A DNA stretch of 41,880 nucleotides from NCBI RefSeq assembly GCF_000388115.1, contig NZ_AQGQ01000012.1:1-41880 (forward strand), given 5' to 3'. Below are positions 32,864 to 41,176 of this stretch, one piece after another (positions within the stretch are counted from its first letter, which is position 1; the number at the start of each line of letters is the position of its first letter). A program made the position numbers and the translations under genes. Origin of the DNA: Aeromonas molluscorum 848. GTDB taxonomy: Bacteria > Pseudomonadota > Gammaproteobacteria > Enterobacterales > Aeromonadaceae. Below the pieces are notes generated by a model, which saw only the letters and a list, made by a program, of their open reading frames with translations, did not search any database and had not been told where the DNA came from.

Positions 32864-33136
32864 TTACTTGACGGCGTCTTTGAGCGCCTTGCCAGCCACA
32901 AAGGAGGGCACATTCGCGGCAGCAATCTGGATCTCTTTACCGGTTTGCGGGTTGCGACCGGTACGGCCAGCGCGATGGTTCACCTTGAAGGTACCAAAAC
33001 CTACCAACTGGACTGCATCACCTTCTTTCAGGCTCTGGGTGATACCGTTGATGATCTCTTCCAGGGCCACTTTAGCCTGAGCTTTGCTCAGATCCGCTTT
33101 GGCGGCAATTGCATCGACAAGTTGAGCTTTGTTCAT
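32864..33136 (-). CDS. hupA: DNA-binding protein HU-alpha
   Basis: A 90-residue histone-like protein that bends and compacts DNA. I chose the ATG at 33136 ([18 protein letters not shown]), preceded by AAAGGA; the in-frame extension to 33160 is not part of the HU family. The DNA-binding arm reads [27 protein letters not shown], with the intercalating Pro in RNPQTG. The body is closer to HU-alpha (HupA: [18 protein letters not shown], ending GKALKDAVK) than HU-beta. It is a single gene with its own terminator. Confidence 0.95.
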   Translation of the reverse strand: MNKAQLVDAIAAKADLSKAQAKVALEEIINGITQSLKEGDAVQLVGFGTFKVNHRAGRTGRNPQTGKEIQIAAANVPSFVAGKALKDAVK

Positions 33137-33473
33137 AACATTTCCTTTATGATCGGGCATTTAGCACTTGGTCACTCTATGCAAAAAAAAAGACTCAGGC
33201 AAAGGCTTTATCCCGACGCTGGACTCAAATGCTGGGCTTTTCATCAAGAAGTGCGAAAAAAGTCACAGAACCAGTCAGGGTACGGCTTATTCTGACCACA
33301 GCAGCACCAAAGATGAGCAGACCATGGAAGGTGCTTGTCACAGTCCCCCCGGATGAGGTAACAATATCCTTACATTGAGGTCGAGCTTAGATCTACTTTC
33401 CTGATGGCCGTTGCTGTCGTCACTCAGGAGGCCGGAGCCAGAGTGCTCCCAGCTAATGCCCCATGGAGGGACT
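33137..33473. other. Intergenic region between hupA and rsd
   Basis: A 337-bp gap between two divergent genes. It contains an A-run (33183-33191) on the hupA side, a candidate hupA promoter, and on the rsd side a GGAGGGACT ribosome-binding site. I see no additional gene or clear structure; short open frames here lack ribosome-binding sites. Confidence 0.5.
33174..33202 (-). promoter_or_regulatory. Candidate hupA promoter
   Basis: On the minus strand TTGCCT (complement of 33197-33202) and TAGAGT (complement of 33174-33179) are exactly 17 bp apart, with a T-run between. The predicted start would leave a leader of about 30 bases before the ATG. Both hexamers are imperfect. Confidence 0.4.
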
Positions 33474-33959
33474 ATGTTAACTGAACTGGAAAAGACCAAA
33501 GACGCGCTGGCAGGAAAGCACAAGGCGATCGATGACTGGCTCGAGGCAAGGCAAGCCCTGCTGGTTGAATATATCCGTCTTGCCGGGCTCAGCCCCTCAC
33601 GCAGCAAACAGCAGCGCTGCCTACCCGGTTGTCCCGAACTACAGCAATTTTGCGAACAGCTGGTCGACTATGTCAGTGCCGGCCACTTCGAGATCTATCA
33701 CCATGTCGTCAACGCCTTCGAGCAAGCCAGCGGCGACAGCCTGGAGTTAGCCAAACGCATCTATCCCCATATTCGCAGTTGCACCGAGTTTGCCCTCGAG
33801 TTCAACGACAAGTACAGCGATGCCGACGAAGCCCAGCTCTTGAGTCTGGATGAAGACCTCAACAAGCTGGGGCCGGTACTGGAAGACAGGTTCAAGTACG
33901 AAGACAGGTTGATCACCGCCTTGCACGTGGTCGAAACCCTGAGCTCTCAGCCAGGCTGA
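33474..33959 (+). CDS. rsd: Regulator of sigma D (anti-sigma-70 factor Rsd)
   Basis: A 161-residue Rsd/AlgQ-family protein that binds the housekeeping sigma factor in stationary phase and frees core RNA polymerase for alternative sigma factors. MLTELEKTK, the block IDDWLEARQALLVEYIRLAG, then FCEQLVDYVSAGHFEIYHHVVNAFE and FALEFNDKYSDA are family hallmarks. GGAGGG lies directly before the ATG at 33474. It is divergent from hupA. A PilZ protein follows 85 bp later. Confidence 0.94.
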   Translation: MLTELEKTKDALAGKHKAIDDWLEARQALLVEYIRLAGLSPSRSKQQRCLPGCPELQQFCEQLVDYVSAGHFEIYHHVVNAFEQASGDSLELAKRIYPHIRSCTEFALEFNDKYSDADEAQLLSLDEDLNKLGPVLEDRFKYEDRLITALHVVETLSSQPG

Positions 33960-34044
33960 GTAGCAATATCGGAGCCAGCGCAAATTCAAGACAGGTAGAG
34001 TGGATTACACTCAGGCGCGGGATACCACAAGGCAGGAATTGATA

Positions 34045-34425
34045 ATGACAGAGCGTCGCCGCTTCTCACGCGTACTCTATGCAGCCCAGGCCAACCTGAG
34101 TCAGGGCTCACACACTTGGACGACCCAGCTGGTCGATGTCTCCTTGCAGGGGGCCCTGCTGGATCGTCCCGCCAACTGGCATCCAGGCCAGGATCGGGAC
34201 TATCAACTGAGTTTTTCCTTGGCCGACAGTGACATAGTGCTGACCATGGCCGTAGAACTGAGTCATGAGGATGACCAGCGACTTGGGTTTTACTGCCATC
34301 ACATCGACATCGACAGCGCCAGCCACCTCAAGCGCATGATCGAACTCAATGTCGGCGATGAGGCCCTGCTGCACCGGGAGCTGGAGCAGTTGCTGGCCGA
34401 ACACCTGGCCCACCCCCACCCCTGA
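34045..34425 (+). CDS. Single-domain PilZ protein (cyclic-di-GMP receptor)
   Basis: A 126-residue protein made of one PilZ domain. The c-di-GMP-binding motifs are complete: R-x3-R in RRFSR (residues 5-9) and D-x-S-x2-G in DVSLQG (31-36). ATG at 34045 follows AGGA by about 8 bases; a GTG at 34000 would add 15 residues before the RxxxR arm and is less likely. It has no effector domain, so it should act through a partner protein. It ends with a helix (LLHRELEQLLAEHLA). It shares a bidirectional terminator with radA. Confidence 0.88.
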   Translation: MTERRRFSRVLYAAQANLSQGSHTWTTQLVDVSLQGALLDRPANWHPGQDRDYQLSFSLADSDIVLTMAVELSHEDDQRLGFYCHHIDIDSASHLKRMIELNVGDEALLHRELEQLLAEHLAHPHP

Positions 34426-34454
34426 CCCCCAAGAGTCAAGGTGCAGCTGCGCAG

Positions 34455-34487
34455 ATGAAAAGAGGGCATCAGGTGCCCTCTTTTCAT
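34455..34487. terminator. Bidirectional terminator between the PilZ gene and radA
   Basis: A 14-bp perfect stem ATGAAAAGAGGGCA / TGCCCTCTTTTCAT with a 5-nt loop, A-rich on one arm and T-rich on the other, between two converging genes. Confidence 0.9.
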
Positions 34488-34499
34488 CTCTTCGTTCAC

Positions 34500-35864
34500 T
34501 CAGAGCGCTTCCAACGCATCCGCCAGCTTCTTGACCGGCACCACTTCCATCCCCTCGATAGGGTGTTTGGGGGCATTGGCAAAGGGCACTATGGCACGGC
34601 GAAAACCGTGTTTGACCGCCTCTTGCAGCCTCTCCTGACCTGAGGGGACTGGCCGGATCTCGCCAGAGAGTCCCACCTCGCCGAACACCACCAGATCCTT
34701 GGGAAGGGCCTGATCGCGAAAACTCGACACCATGGCCAGCAGCAGGGCCAGATCCGCACTGGTCTCCTCGACCTTGACGCCGCCCACCACGTTGATGAAG
34801 ACATCCTGATCCGCCATCTGCAACCCGCCATGACGGTGCAGCACGGCCAGCAACATGGCAAGACGGTTGTGATCCATACCGACGGCTACCCGACGCGGGT
34901 TGGAGAGCTGAGAGTAATCCACCAGCGCCTGCAGCTCCACCAGCAACGGCCTTGTTCCCTCCCAGATAACCATGACGATAGAACCAGGGGCCTGTTCTTC
35001 CCCCCGGTTCAGGAAGATGGCGGAAGGGTTGCTTACTTCCCTCATTCCCTGCCCCGTCATGGCGAACACACCGAGTTCATTGACGGCGCCGAAGCGGTTC
35101 TTGTGGGAGCGCAGGGTGCGAAAACGCGAATCGTGGCCACCATCGAGCATGATGGAGCAGTCGATGCAGTGTTCGAGTACCTTGGGGCCCGCCAGGGTGC
35201 CATCTTTGGTGACGTGACCCACCATGAAGATGGCCACATGGTTCTGCTTGGCATAGCGGGTCAGGAGCGCGGCAGACTCTCGTACCTGAGAGACAGATCC
35301 CGGTGCGGATTGCACGTCCGCCACATGCATCACCTGGATGGAGTCGATCACCATCAACTGAGGCTGCTCCTGCTGGGCGATGAGGCAGATCTGCTCAACG
35401 CTGGTCTCGGACAGCATACGCAGCTTGTCGGTGGGCAGGCCGAGGCGGCTGGCCCGCATCGCAACCTGCTGCAAGGACTCTTCCCCTGTGACATAGAGGG
35501 TCTTCATCCGCTCCGCCAGACCGCACATGGTTTGCAGCAGCAGGGTCGACTTGCCCGCCCCAGGACTGCCACCGATCAATACCGCCGATCCCGGCACTAC
35601 GCCGCCCCCCAATACCCGATCCAGCTCCTTGAAACCCGAGCTAAAACGGGGGATCTCGGTGGTGGCGATCTCGGCCAGAGTTTGTACCTTGCTGCCGACG
35701 GCACCGGCATAGCCGCCGTAGCGGGCCCCTGTGCCTGGGGTCGCGGTGCCAAGACGCACCTCTGTGATGGTGTTCCACTCCTTGCACTCGCCGCACTGGC
35801 CCTGCCAGCGGCTGAAGGCGGCGCCACACTCGGAGCAGACGTAAGCTGTTTTATTTTTGGCCAT
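34500..35864 (-). CDS. radA: DNA repair protein RadA
   Basis: A 454-residue RecA-like branch-migration helicase for recombination intermediates. An N-terminal C4 zinc finger (YVCSECGAAFSRWQGQCGEC) is followed by the ATPase domain with Walker A GGSPGAGKSTLL, Walker B LMVIDSIQVM, the RadA-specific KNRFG motif (in RSHKNRFGAVNELGVF), and a C-terminal Lon-protease-like domain (VNVVGG-type INVVGGVKVEETSADLALLLA, then GEVGLSGEIRPV). The length is usual. In E. coli and Vibrio it lies near serB, as here. Confidence 0.96.
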   Translation of the reverse strand: MAKNKTAYVCSECGAAFSRWQGQCGECKEWNTITEVRLGTATPGTGARYGGYAGAVGSKVQTLAEIATTEIPRFSSGFKELDRVLGGGVVPGSAVLIGGSPGAGKSTLLLQTMCGLAERMKTLYVTGEESLQQVAMRASRLGLPTDKLRMLSETSVEQICLIAQQEQPQLMVIDSIQVMHVADVQSAPGSVSQVRESAALLTRYAKQNHVAIFMVGHVTKDGTLAGPKVLEHCIDCSIMLDGGHDSRFRTLRSHKNRFGAVNELGVFAMTGQGMREVSNPSAIFLNRGEEQAPGSIVMVIWEGTRPLLVELQALVDYSQLSNPRRVAVGMDHNRLAMLLAVLHRHGGLQMADQDVFINVVGGVKVEETSADLALLLAMVSSFRDQALPKDLVVFGEVGLSGEIRPVPSGQERLQEAVKHGFRRAIVPFANAPKHPIEGMEVVPVKKLADALEAL

Positions 35865-35964
35865 GGATAACTCGGGGACAGGATGAATGCCTGCTTGATA
35901 TACTCGGTTCAGCCCGACAGATCAAACCCGGAACCGGAAAATTGACTTTCCGTAGCAGGAACAC

Positions 35965-38357
35965 ATGGACCTAGCCCAACAGCAACCACTGATAGATCAA
36001 CTCATTACCCTGCAGCGGGAAGCCGATTTTGAAGAGCTCTTCTTGCGTCTCACTGCGGAACAGAGCAGCAACACCCGCTTTCTACTGAAGATGGAGCTCA
36101 ATCGGCGTGGCGCCGACAGCCGCCGGGTGCTCGACATGCGCAGCGACTGGCCGCAGGCCTGCCGGGTGTTTGAGTTTGCCGGAGTCACCCGACTTCATGC
36201 CGGATGAGGCGATCGCCCAGTTCCAGTCCCACTGCTATCTCTACCGAGATCGCTATACCCTGGGGGTCTACGAGGCGATGCAGGAGTGGCAGCGCAAGGC
36301 CCACAGCCGGAGCCTGCCGCCAAGCCAGCATCAGCCGGGCCAGCTGCGTCAACTCGATGTCAATCTCATCACCTTCGCCAGCTATGTGGGCCGCAGCCAG
36401 GACAGGATGCACTTCAGTTCTCCCCTTGAGCTGGCGCTGGTCAGCGGTGAGCGGCTCAGCGCAAAGAGTTCGGACCTCTCCATCGGCGGTATCCGGGTCT
36501 CGGTGCCCTATCTGCCACGTTTCGAGTCCGGGGATAAGGTGCTGGTGTACTTCCATGGCCTGGACAAGGAGTCCCCCCACCCCTGCCTCGCCACAGGGAT
36601 AGGTTATCGCATCCTGGGTCAGGAGAGCCGTGATGAGAGGTATTGGCTGCGTCTGGTACGTGAGGAGGAGAATGCCCCCTTCGATGAGTACTTGGCCCGC
36701 TTTATCGACAACAACAAGGGCCGTTATAGAGTCAGCGTGGATCACCTGCTGTCGGCGGCCATCATCAAGGGTTACGAGCAGTTCTTCCTGCCACGGATGA
36801 GTGGCTTGCCACTCTTTTTCAGCAAAGAGAGTCAGGGGGAGCCGCCCAGGCTCGAGGTGGTGCTCAAGAGCGAGAACAACCTGCACCTGCTCGAATATTG
36901 GCGTGACGAGAAGAATCAAGGGACCCTGGCGGGCCTGTTCCCACCCCATCGCTTGAGCGCTCTGCTGCCCAGTGGTGATGAGTGCCGCGAGACCCTGATC
37001 TACAGCTTCACCCACGCGGTACGCAGCCACCTCTATTTCTTCTCTGCCACCGCCGAGGAACTGGTCGAAAGCGGACTGCGCGACCTCTTCTTTCAGGTGG
37101 CCGCCAAGAGGCCCAGCTTCCGGGTTTACAAGTTCTCCCTCGACCCCTGCACCCTGACCGAGGCAGACATCAGTAGTCTGCCGACCCAGGAGCTTCCCTT
37201 GAGCCAGGACAAGCTGCTGCATGCCAGGCTGGAGCGACTCGGCTATGTCGGGCTGTTGCAGGAGATCCCGAGCGAATCGGTGCGGGATGAATACATGGCC
37301 CAACCCCAGGGGCAGCACAATGCCAATGCCTTGCAGCGCTTCGGCCACGAGGCAACCCCTCCCCTCTTCGAAGTAGAGACGCTGCACTATGTCCAGCTCA
37401 GGCGCGAGGCCCGCTACCTGCACAAAACCGCGGTCGCCCTGCGCCTGGACGAACAAGCCTGTGTCGGCTGGACCCGTGACATCTCAGCCCACGGCATGCA
37501 AGTCGAACTGGAAAGCCCCTTCCCCGGCAGCAAGGGCGATCTGGTCACGGTTTCCCTGCCCAGGCTGCAACCCCTCACCAAGCAGCTGGATCTGCAGACT
37601 TTGCGCTATCGACTGGTCAACCTCAATCAGAGCCGAACTGTGCTGCATCTCTGCATCGAGGGAGAGCCGGAGCGCCACAGTGGTCGCCAGTTTTTCAGCC
37701 TGCTGATCGAGAGCAATCGCACCAAGCTGAAAACGGCACAGGGGCTGCGTCGGTATCGTGGCCTGGCCCGTGCCCTGCGCAACATCTACAGCCACCACGT
37801 GTTCAGCAACCCTATCTATATCAACAAGGGCAAAAACAGCATCAAACCAGCGACCCTGGCGCTGGCACCGCGGCACCGCTCCCTGGCTCGCCTGCTGCAA
37901 GCCTGCGCCGAAGCCCCCGAGCAGGGGTAATCTCTACCCTCTGCTACAAGGCGATCTGTTGCGCCAGCTGTTGCTGGATCCCCTGCGTGCCATGGCGCGG
38001 GAAGATTTGCCCAAGGAGGTCGAGATCTACATCAGCTGGCAACGGTTGGCCAATGGTGCGCCGCAATTCCACAGTGTGGCGACCCGCACACTAGTAGACA
38101 TTGGTGCCAAGCGGGACTTTATTCGCCACGCCAGACTGAAGGGGGAGTTCTACTCGGTGCAGATGGGATTGTCGCGTACCGGTCGGCCGGACACCAACTT
38201 CATCGCCAGCGAACTGGACTACATCGCCAAGTTCGCCATTCATAAGGCCAAGCGGCTGGAAGATGAGCTGTGGAGCGTGGTCGGGGTCGGCGAGCTGACC
38301 GACACCACCCAGGCCACCTTGCTGCGTCTGGGGCTGGATCCTGGTCAAGCAGGATAG
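35965..38357 (+). pseudogene. Large double-PilZ protein gene (PlzC-like), broken by two +1 frameshifts
   Basis: Three open stretches in changing frames line up as one protein. Stretch 1 (from ATG 35965, AGGAAC in front) ends EFAGVT and then hits a stop. Removing one C from CCC at 36188-36190 restores GVTDFMPDEAIAQF. Stretch 2 runs to TAA at 37930. Removing one G from GGGG at 37924-37927 gives PEQGNLYPLLQGD and stretch 3 to 38357. The restored product would have about 796 residues. Two PilZ domains keep their c-di-GMP motifs: RSQDR plus DLSIGG, and RREAR plus DISAHG. The position between radA and serB matches the large PilZ gene of Vibrio cholerae (plzC, VC2344, from memory). It is either a true recent pseudogene or two homopolymer sequencing errors. 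Confidence 0.85.
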
Positions 38358-38395
38358 TGCGGGGCCCAGGCGCCCGCGTTAAGATGAGATAAGAG

Positions 38396-38425
38396 AACGC
38401 GGATCAGCTAACTGATCCGCGTTTT
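38396..38425 (+). terminator. Terminator after the large PilZ gene
   Basis: A 12-bp perfect stem AACGCGGATCAG / CTGATCCGCGTT with loop CTAA, followed by TT. It lies about 40 bp after the end of the PilZ frame and before the converging hydrolase gene. Confidence 0.87.
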
Positions 38426-38479
38426 ATGTTTGGGGCGTTCTTTCTTATCTGCATCCCATTGTCCGCGTAAACACGCCGC

Positions 38480-39394
38480 TCAGCCGGCAGGCGGGTGATC
38501 CAGCCAACGGAGGACCTCGGGAAAGTGATCCTCGATGGCCTGGGGCGCCGTCAGCATGTTGATGTGGTCGTAATCGAGCCGATTTCCCCTGTCCCGGCCA
38601 AGCCGGGTGTGACGGGGCTGGGCTCGGATCCCCAATTCTGCACCGAAACGATACACGTCCTCGGGATGACCCAGCACCCGGTCCGCCTTGGCCGAGATGA
38701 GCCATAGGGGTGGCCAGGCGACCCGCTCGGCCGCCTCATCATAGGCAAAGCCATCATAGGGATCCTGCCAGGGGCCACACTTGACCCAGGGGATCGTCTC
38801 CTCCAGATAGCGCAGCGGCTCATCGTCGGCACCTATCTTCAAGCGGCGCGCCGCCAGAAAACCACGGCGTCGAGCCAGCCAGGGGGCCAGCCGATTCCAG
38901 ATAAGATCGACCTTGAACCAGCGCTCCGGACTATGGACAGAGATGCCGCGCTTGCTGCCAAAGAACAGCAGGCTCGCAACCCCCGCCGCCTGCTCGGGAA
39001 AACGGACCAGGGTCGAGGCCATCAGGACCCCGCCCCAGGAGTGCGCCACCCAGTGTACCTTGTGACCGGGGTGACGGGCCCTTATCCAGGCCTGCAAGGC
39101 AGGCAAGTCCTCGGTGATAAGTTCATGCTGACCATGATCCTGGACCTTGGCGATACTAGGCTCACTCCGACCACGGCCGCGAAAATCGGCCACGTAGACC
39201 TGATACCCGTGCCGGGCCAGGAAGCAGGCCAGCCCCTTGCCCGACTCGGTGTAAAAAATACGGCCATTCTCGATGGCCCCATGCACCATGAGCACAGGCT
39301 CGGCCTGGGTGACCAGCGTGGGGCCTATCTGGCGCAGGTGCAGCTTGTGCTCTCCGCAAGAGACGAAGTGAGAGTGTTGGAGCAGTTCCATCAT
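38480..39394 (-). CDS. Alpha/beta hydrolase
   Basis: A 304-residue alpha/beta-hydrolase-fold enzyme, probably an esterase or lipase. PVLMVHGAIENGR carries the oxyanion HG. The nucleophile Ser119 is in VAHSWGG. The acid is likely the Asp in SAKADRVLG (about 234), and the catalytic His lies in DYDHINML. The domain YVADFRGRGRSEPS is typical. The start at 39394 overlaps the serB stop (ATGA), suggesting coupled translation; the frame remains open upstream inside serB but that part is serB sequence read in another frame. The substrate is unknown. Confidence 0.87.
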   Translation of the reverse strand: MMELLQHSHFVSCGEHKLHLRQIGPTLVTQAEPVLMVHGAIENGRIFYTESGKGLACFLARHGYQVYVADFRGRGRSEPSIAKVQDHGQHELITEDLPALQAWIRARHPGHKVHWVAHSWGGVLMASTLVRFPEQAAGVASLLFFGSKRGISVHSPERWFKVDLIWNRLAPWLARRRGFLAARRLKIGADDEPLRYLEETIPWVKCGPWQDPYDGFAYDEAAERVAWPPLWLISAKADRVLGHPEDVYRFGAELGIRAQPRHTRLGRDRGNRLDYDHINMLTAPQAIEDHFPEVLRWLDHPPAG

Positions 39395-40416
39395 GACAGC
39401 CTTGGTGTGGAGCCACTCCAGCGAGTGTCGGCACAGGCACGTGCCCCCAGCAGACAGATGACCCCCTCCAGATCGTGATGATCCAGACAGGCACTCGCCT
39501 GGGCGCGCACCAGCGGCTTGGCGTGAATGGCAATCCCGAGCCCGGCTACCGCCATCATCTTGAGATCGTTGGCGCCATCCCCCACAGCTACCGTCTGGGA
39601 GGGGGCGATACCGCACTCGGCAGCAAGCTGGCTGAGCACCCGTGCCTTGGCCTGCGCATCCACGATTGCCCCGGCCACTTGACCGGTCAGCTTGCCATCC
39701 GCGACTGCCAGCTCGTTGGCAAAGATCGCATCCAGGCCCAGGGCCCCTTGCAACTCACCGGCGAAACGAGTGAAGCCGCCCGATGCGATGGCCAGCGTCC
39801 AGCCTGCCTGCTTGAGAGTATCAACCATCAACTTGAGCCCCGGCATCCAGGGCATGTTCACGGCGACGTCATCCAGTATGCTGACCGGGGCCCCGGCCAG
39901 CAGCGCCACCCGGCTGCGCAGGCTGTCGGCAAACTCCAGCTTACCCTGCATGGCGGCGGCGGTGACGGCAGCCACCTGCTCCCCCACCCCGGCCAGGCGG
40001 GCAATCTCGTCGATACACTCCATCTGTATAGCGGTGGAATCCATGTCCATCACCAGCAGACCCGGCTCGGTGAGGCTAGGCAAGGCTGCCAGATGACAGA
40101 TGTCTATGGTCCAGGTTTCACTTCGGATGATATCGGCCAGGACGGTGGAAAAGCTGTCGGTGCCTATCAGCAACAAGGGCACACCGGCAATACGGGCCAC
40201 AGGATAGAGGCAGGCCGGTATCCCCTCCAGCGCCAACAGGGGTGCCAGTTGTTGCAGGTGCCGGGCGCCAAGGTCATGGCCGAACAGTACCAGCCAGCCC
40301 CCCGTTAAGGGATGGGTGGTGCCATGCAGGCTATCGAGACGCAGATCCCACAGGGGAAACGAGGCGAGCTGGGCGGCCCAATCGGTAGGGGCTTGAGGTA
40401 AGTTGGACAACAACAT
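39391..40416 (-). CDS. serB: Phosphoserine phosphatase SerB
   Basis: A 341-residue HAD-superfamily enzyme for the last step of serine synthesis. The catalytic motif DMDST has the nucleophile Asp124 and acid Asp126; then SGGFTRFA, a lysine in the third motif region and GDGANDLKMM. The N-terminal 110 residues form the extra domain seen in gammaproteobacterial SerB. I chose the ATG at 40416 (MLLSNLPQAP), with AAGG before it; a longer in-frame start at 40500 has no homology. It is divergent from ytjB, as in E. coli. Its stop overlaps the hydrolase start. Confidence 0.94.
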   Translation of the reverse strand: MLLSNLPQAPTDWAAQLASFPLWDLRLDSLHGTTHPLTGGWLVLFGHDLGARHLQQLAPLLALEGIPACLYPVARIAGVPLLLIGTDSFSTVLADIIRSETWTIDICHLAALPSLTEPGLLVMDMDSTAIQMECIDEIARLAGVGEQVAAVTAAAMQGKLEFADSLRSRVALLAGAPVSILDDVAVNMPWMPGLKLMVDTLKQAGWTLAIASGGFTRFAGELQGALGLDAIFANELAVADGKLTGQVAGAIVDAQAKARVLSQLAAECGIAPSQTVAVGDGANDLKMMAVAGLGIAIHAKPLVRAQASACLDHHDLEGVICLLGARACADTRWSGSTPRLS

Positions 40417-40534
40417 GAGCGAAGAACCTTCCTTGGATGTCGGGGGGATAAGCAGTGCGGGCCAGAGTAGCTTATTGCTTTTTATACAGGCAAGCGCCAA
40501 GATCCCGCCAGCACCCGCAATCAGGAGAGCCCCC

Positions 40535-41173
40535 TTGCGTCATATGCCCGTCAAACGCCTGCTGAGTCTCGGCGCCGGAGTCGCCCTCGGCGCCTGGGTC
40601 CTGGCTTTGCTGATCCACATGCAAAGTGCCAGTCAGGCGGCCTTGCATGACGAGGCGCGCACCCGGGCCCAGGCTCTGGTCAGCTATGCCAGCCGCGACA
40701 TGCGCCGCTGGCTGAAGGAGGACAACGAGAATGAGCTGGAACGCCTCGCCCAGGAGCTGGCTCAATCCCCCGAGATCCTCGATGTCACCCTCTATGATGC
40801 CCGTGGCGTCCCCTTGGCCCAATCGGACAATGCGCTTCCTATCGACAGCCTGCTCCCCATCGGGACGGATAACGCCACGCCACCGAACCAGGGCAAGGGA
40901 CGCCTGCCCTATGTCGAGGAGATCCTCGACGGTGACAAGACCCTCGGCTATCTGAGGATCACGCTGGAAGAGCAGCAGATGCTGGCCAAGCAAGACAACC
41001 AGCTCAAGGTCAATCAGGAGAAGCAGCGGCTGATGCTGCTGGTGATGCTGATGGCGGGATTGCTCATCTCCTACGGGGTACGGCGCAACTATATGCGGGT
41101 ACGAAAGCACAAAAAGAAGAGCGCCCCTGTGAGCGCTCCCGGTGCCAACGATCCCCCTCCCGGGCTAAGTTGA
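40535..41173 (+). CDS. ytjB: YtjB (SMP) family membrane protein
   Basis: A 212-residue inner-membrane protein of the SMP/YtjB family, divergent from serB as in E. coli. A first membrane segment (LLSLGAGVALGAWVLALLIHM, about residues 8-28) and a second (LMLLVMLMAGLLISYGV, near 165-182) enclose a periplasmic domain of about 130 residues. A basic tail follows. I place the start at a TTG (40535, MRHMPVKRLL), since AGGAG ends 7 bases before it; the ATG at 40544 is too far from AGGAG. The longer frame from 40403 would overlap the serB start and has no signal. The function is unknown. Confidence 0.88.
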   Translation: MRHMPVKRLLSLGAGVALGAWVLALLIHMQSASQAALHDEARTRAQALVSYASRDMRRWLKEDNENELERLAQELAQSPEILDVTLYDARGVPLAQSDNALPIDSLLPIGTDNATPPNQGKGRLPYVEEILDGDKTLGYLRITLEEQQMLAKQDNQLKVNQEKQRLMLLVMLMAGLLISYGVRRNYMRVRKHKKKSAPVSAPGANDPPPGLS

Positions 41174-41176
41174 CGA

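Noticed and set aside
36180-36200. Programmed ribosomal frameshifting in the large PilZ gene.
   Set aside because: The runs (CCC and GGGG) are not typical slippery sites, no downstream structure stands out, and two independent events in one gene fit mutation or sequencing error better.
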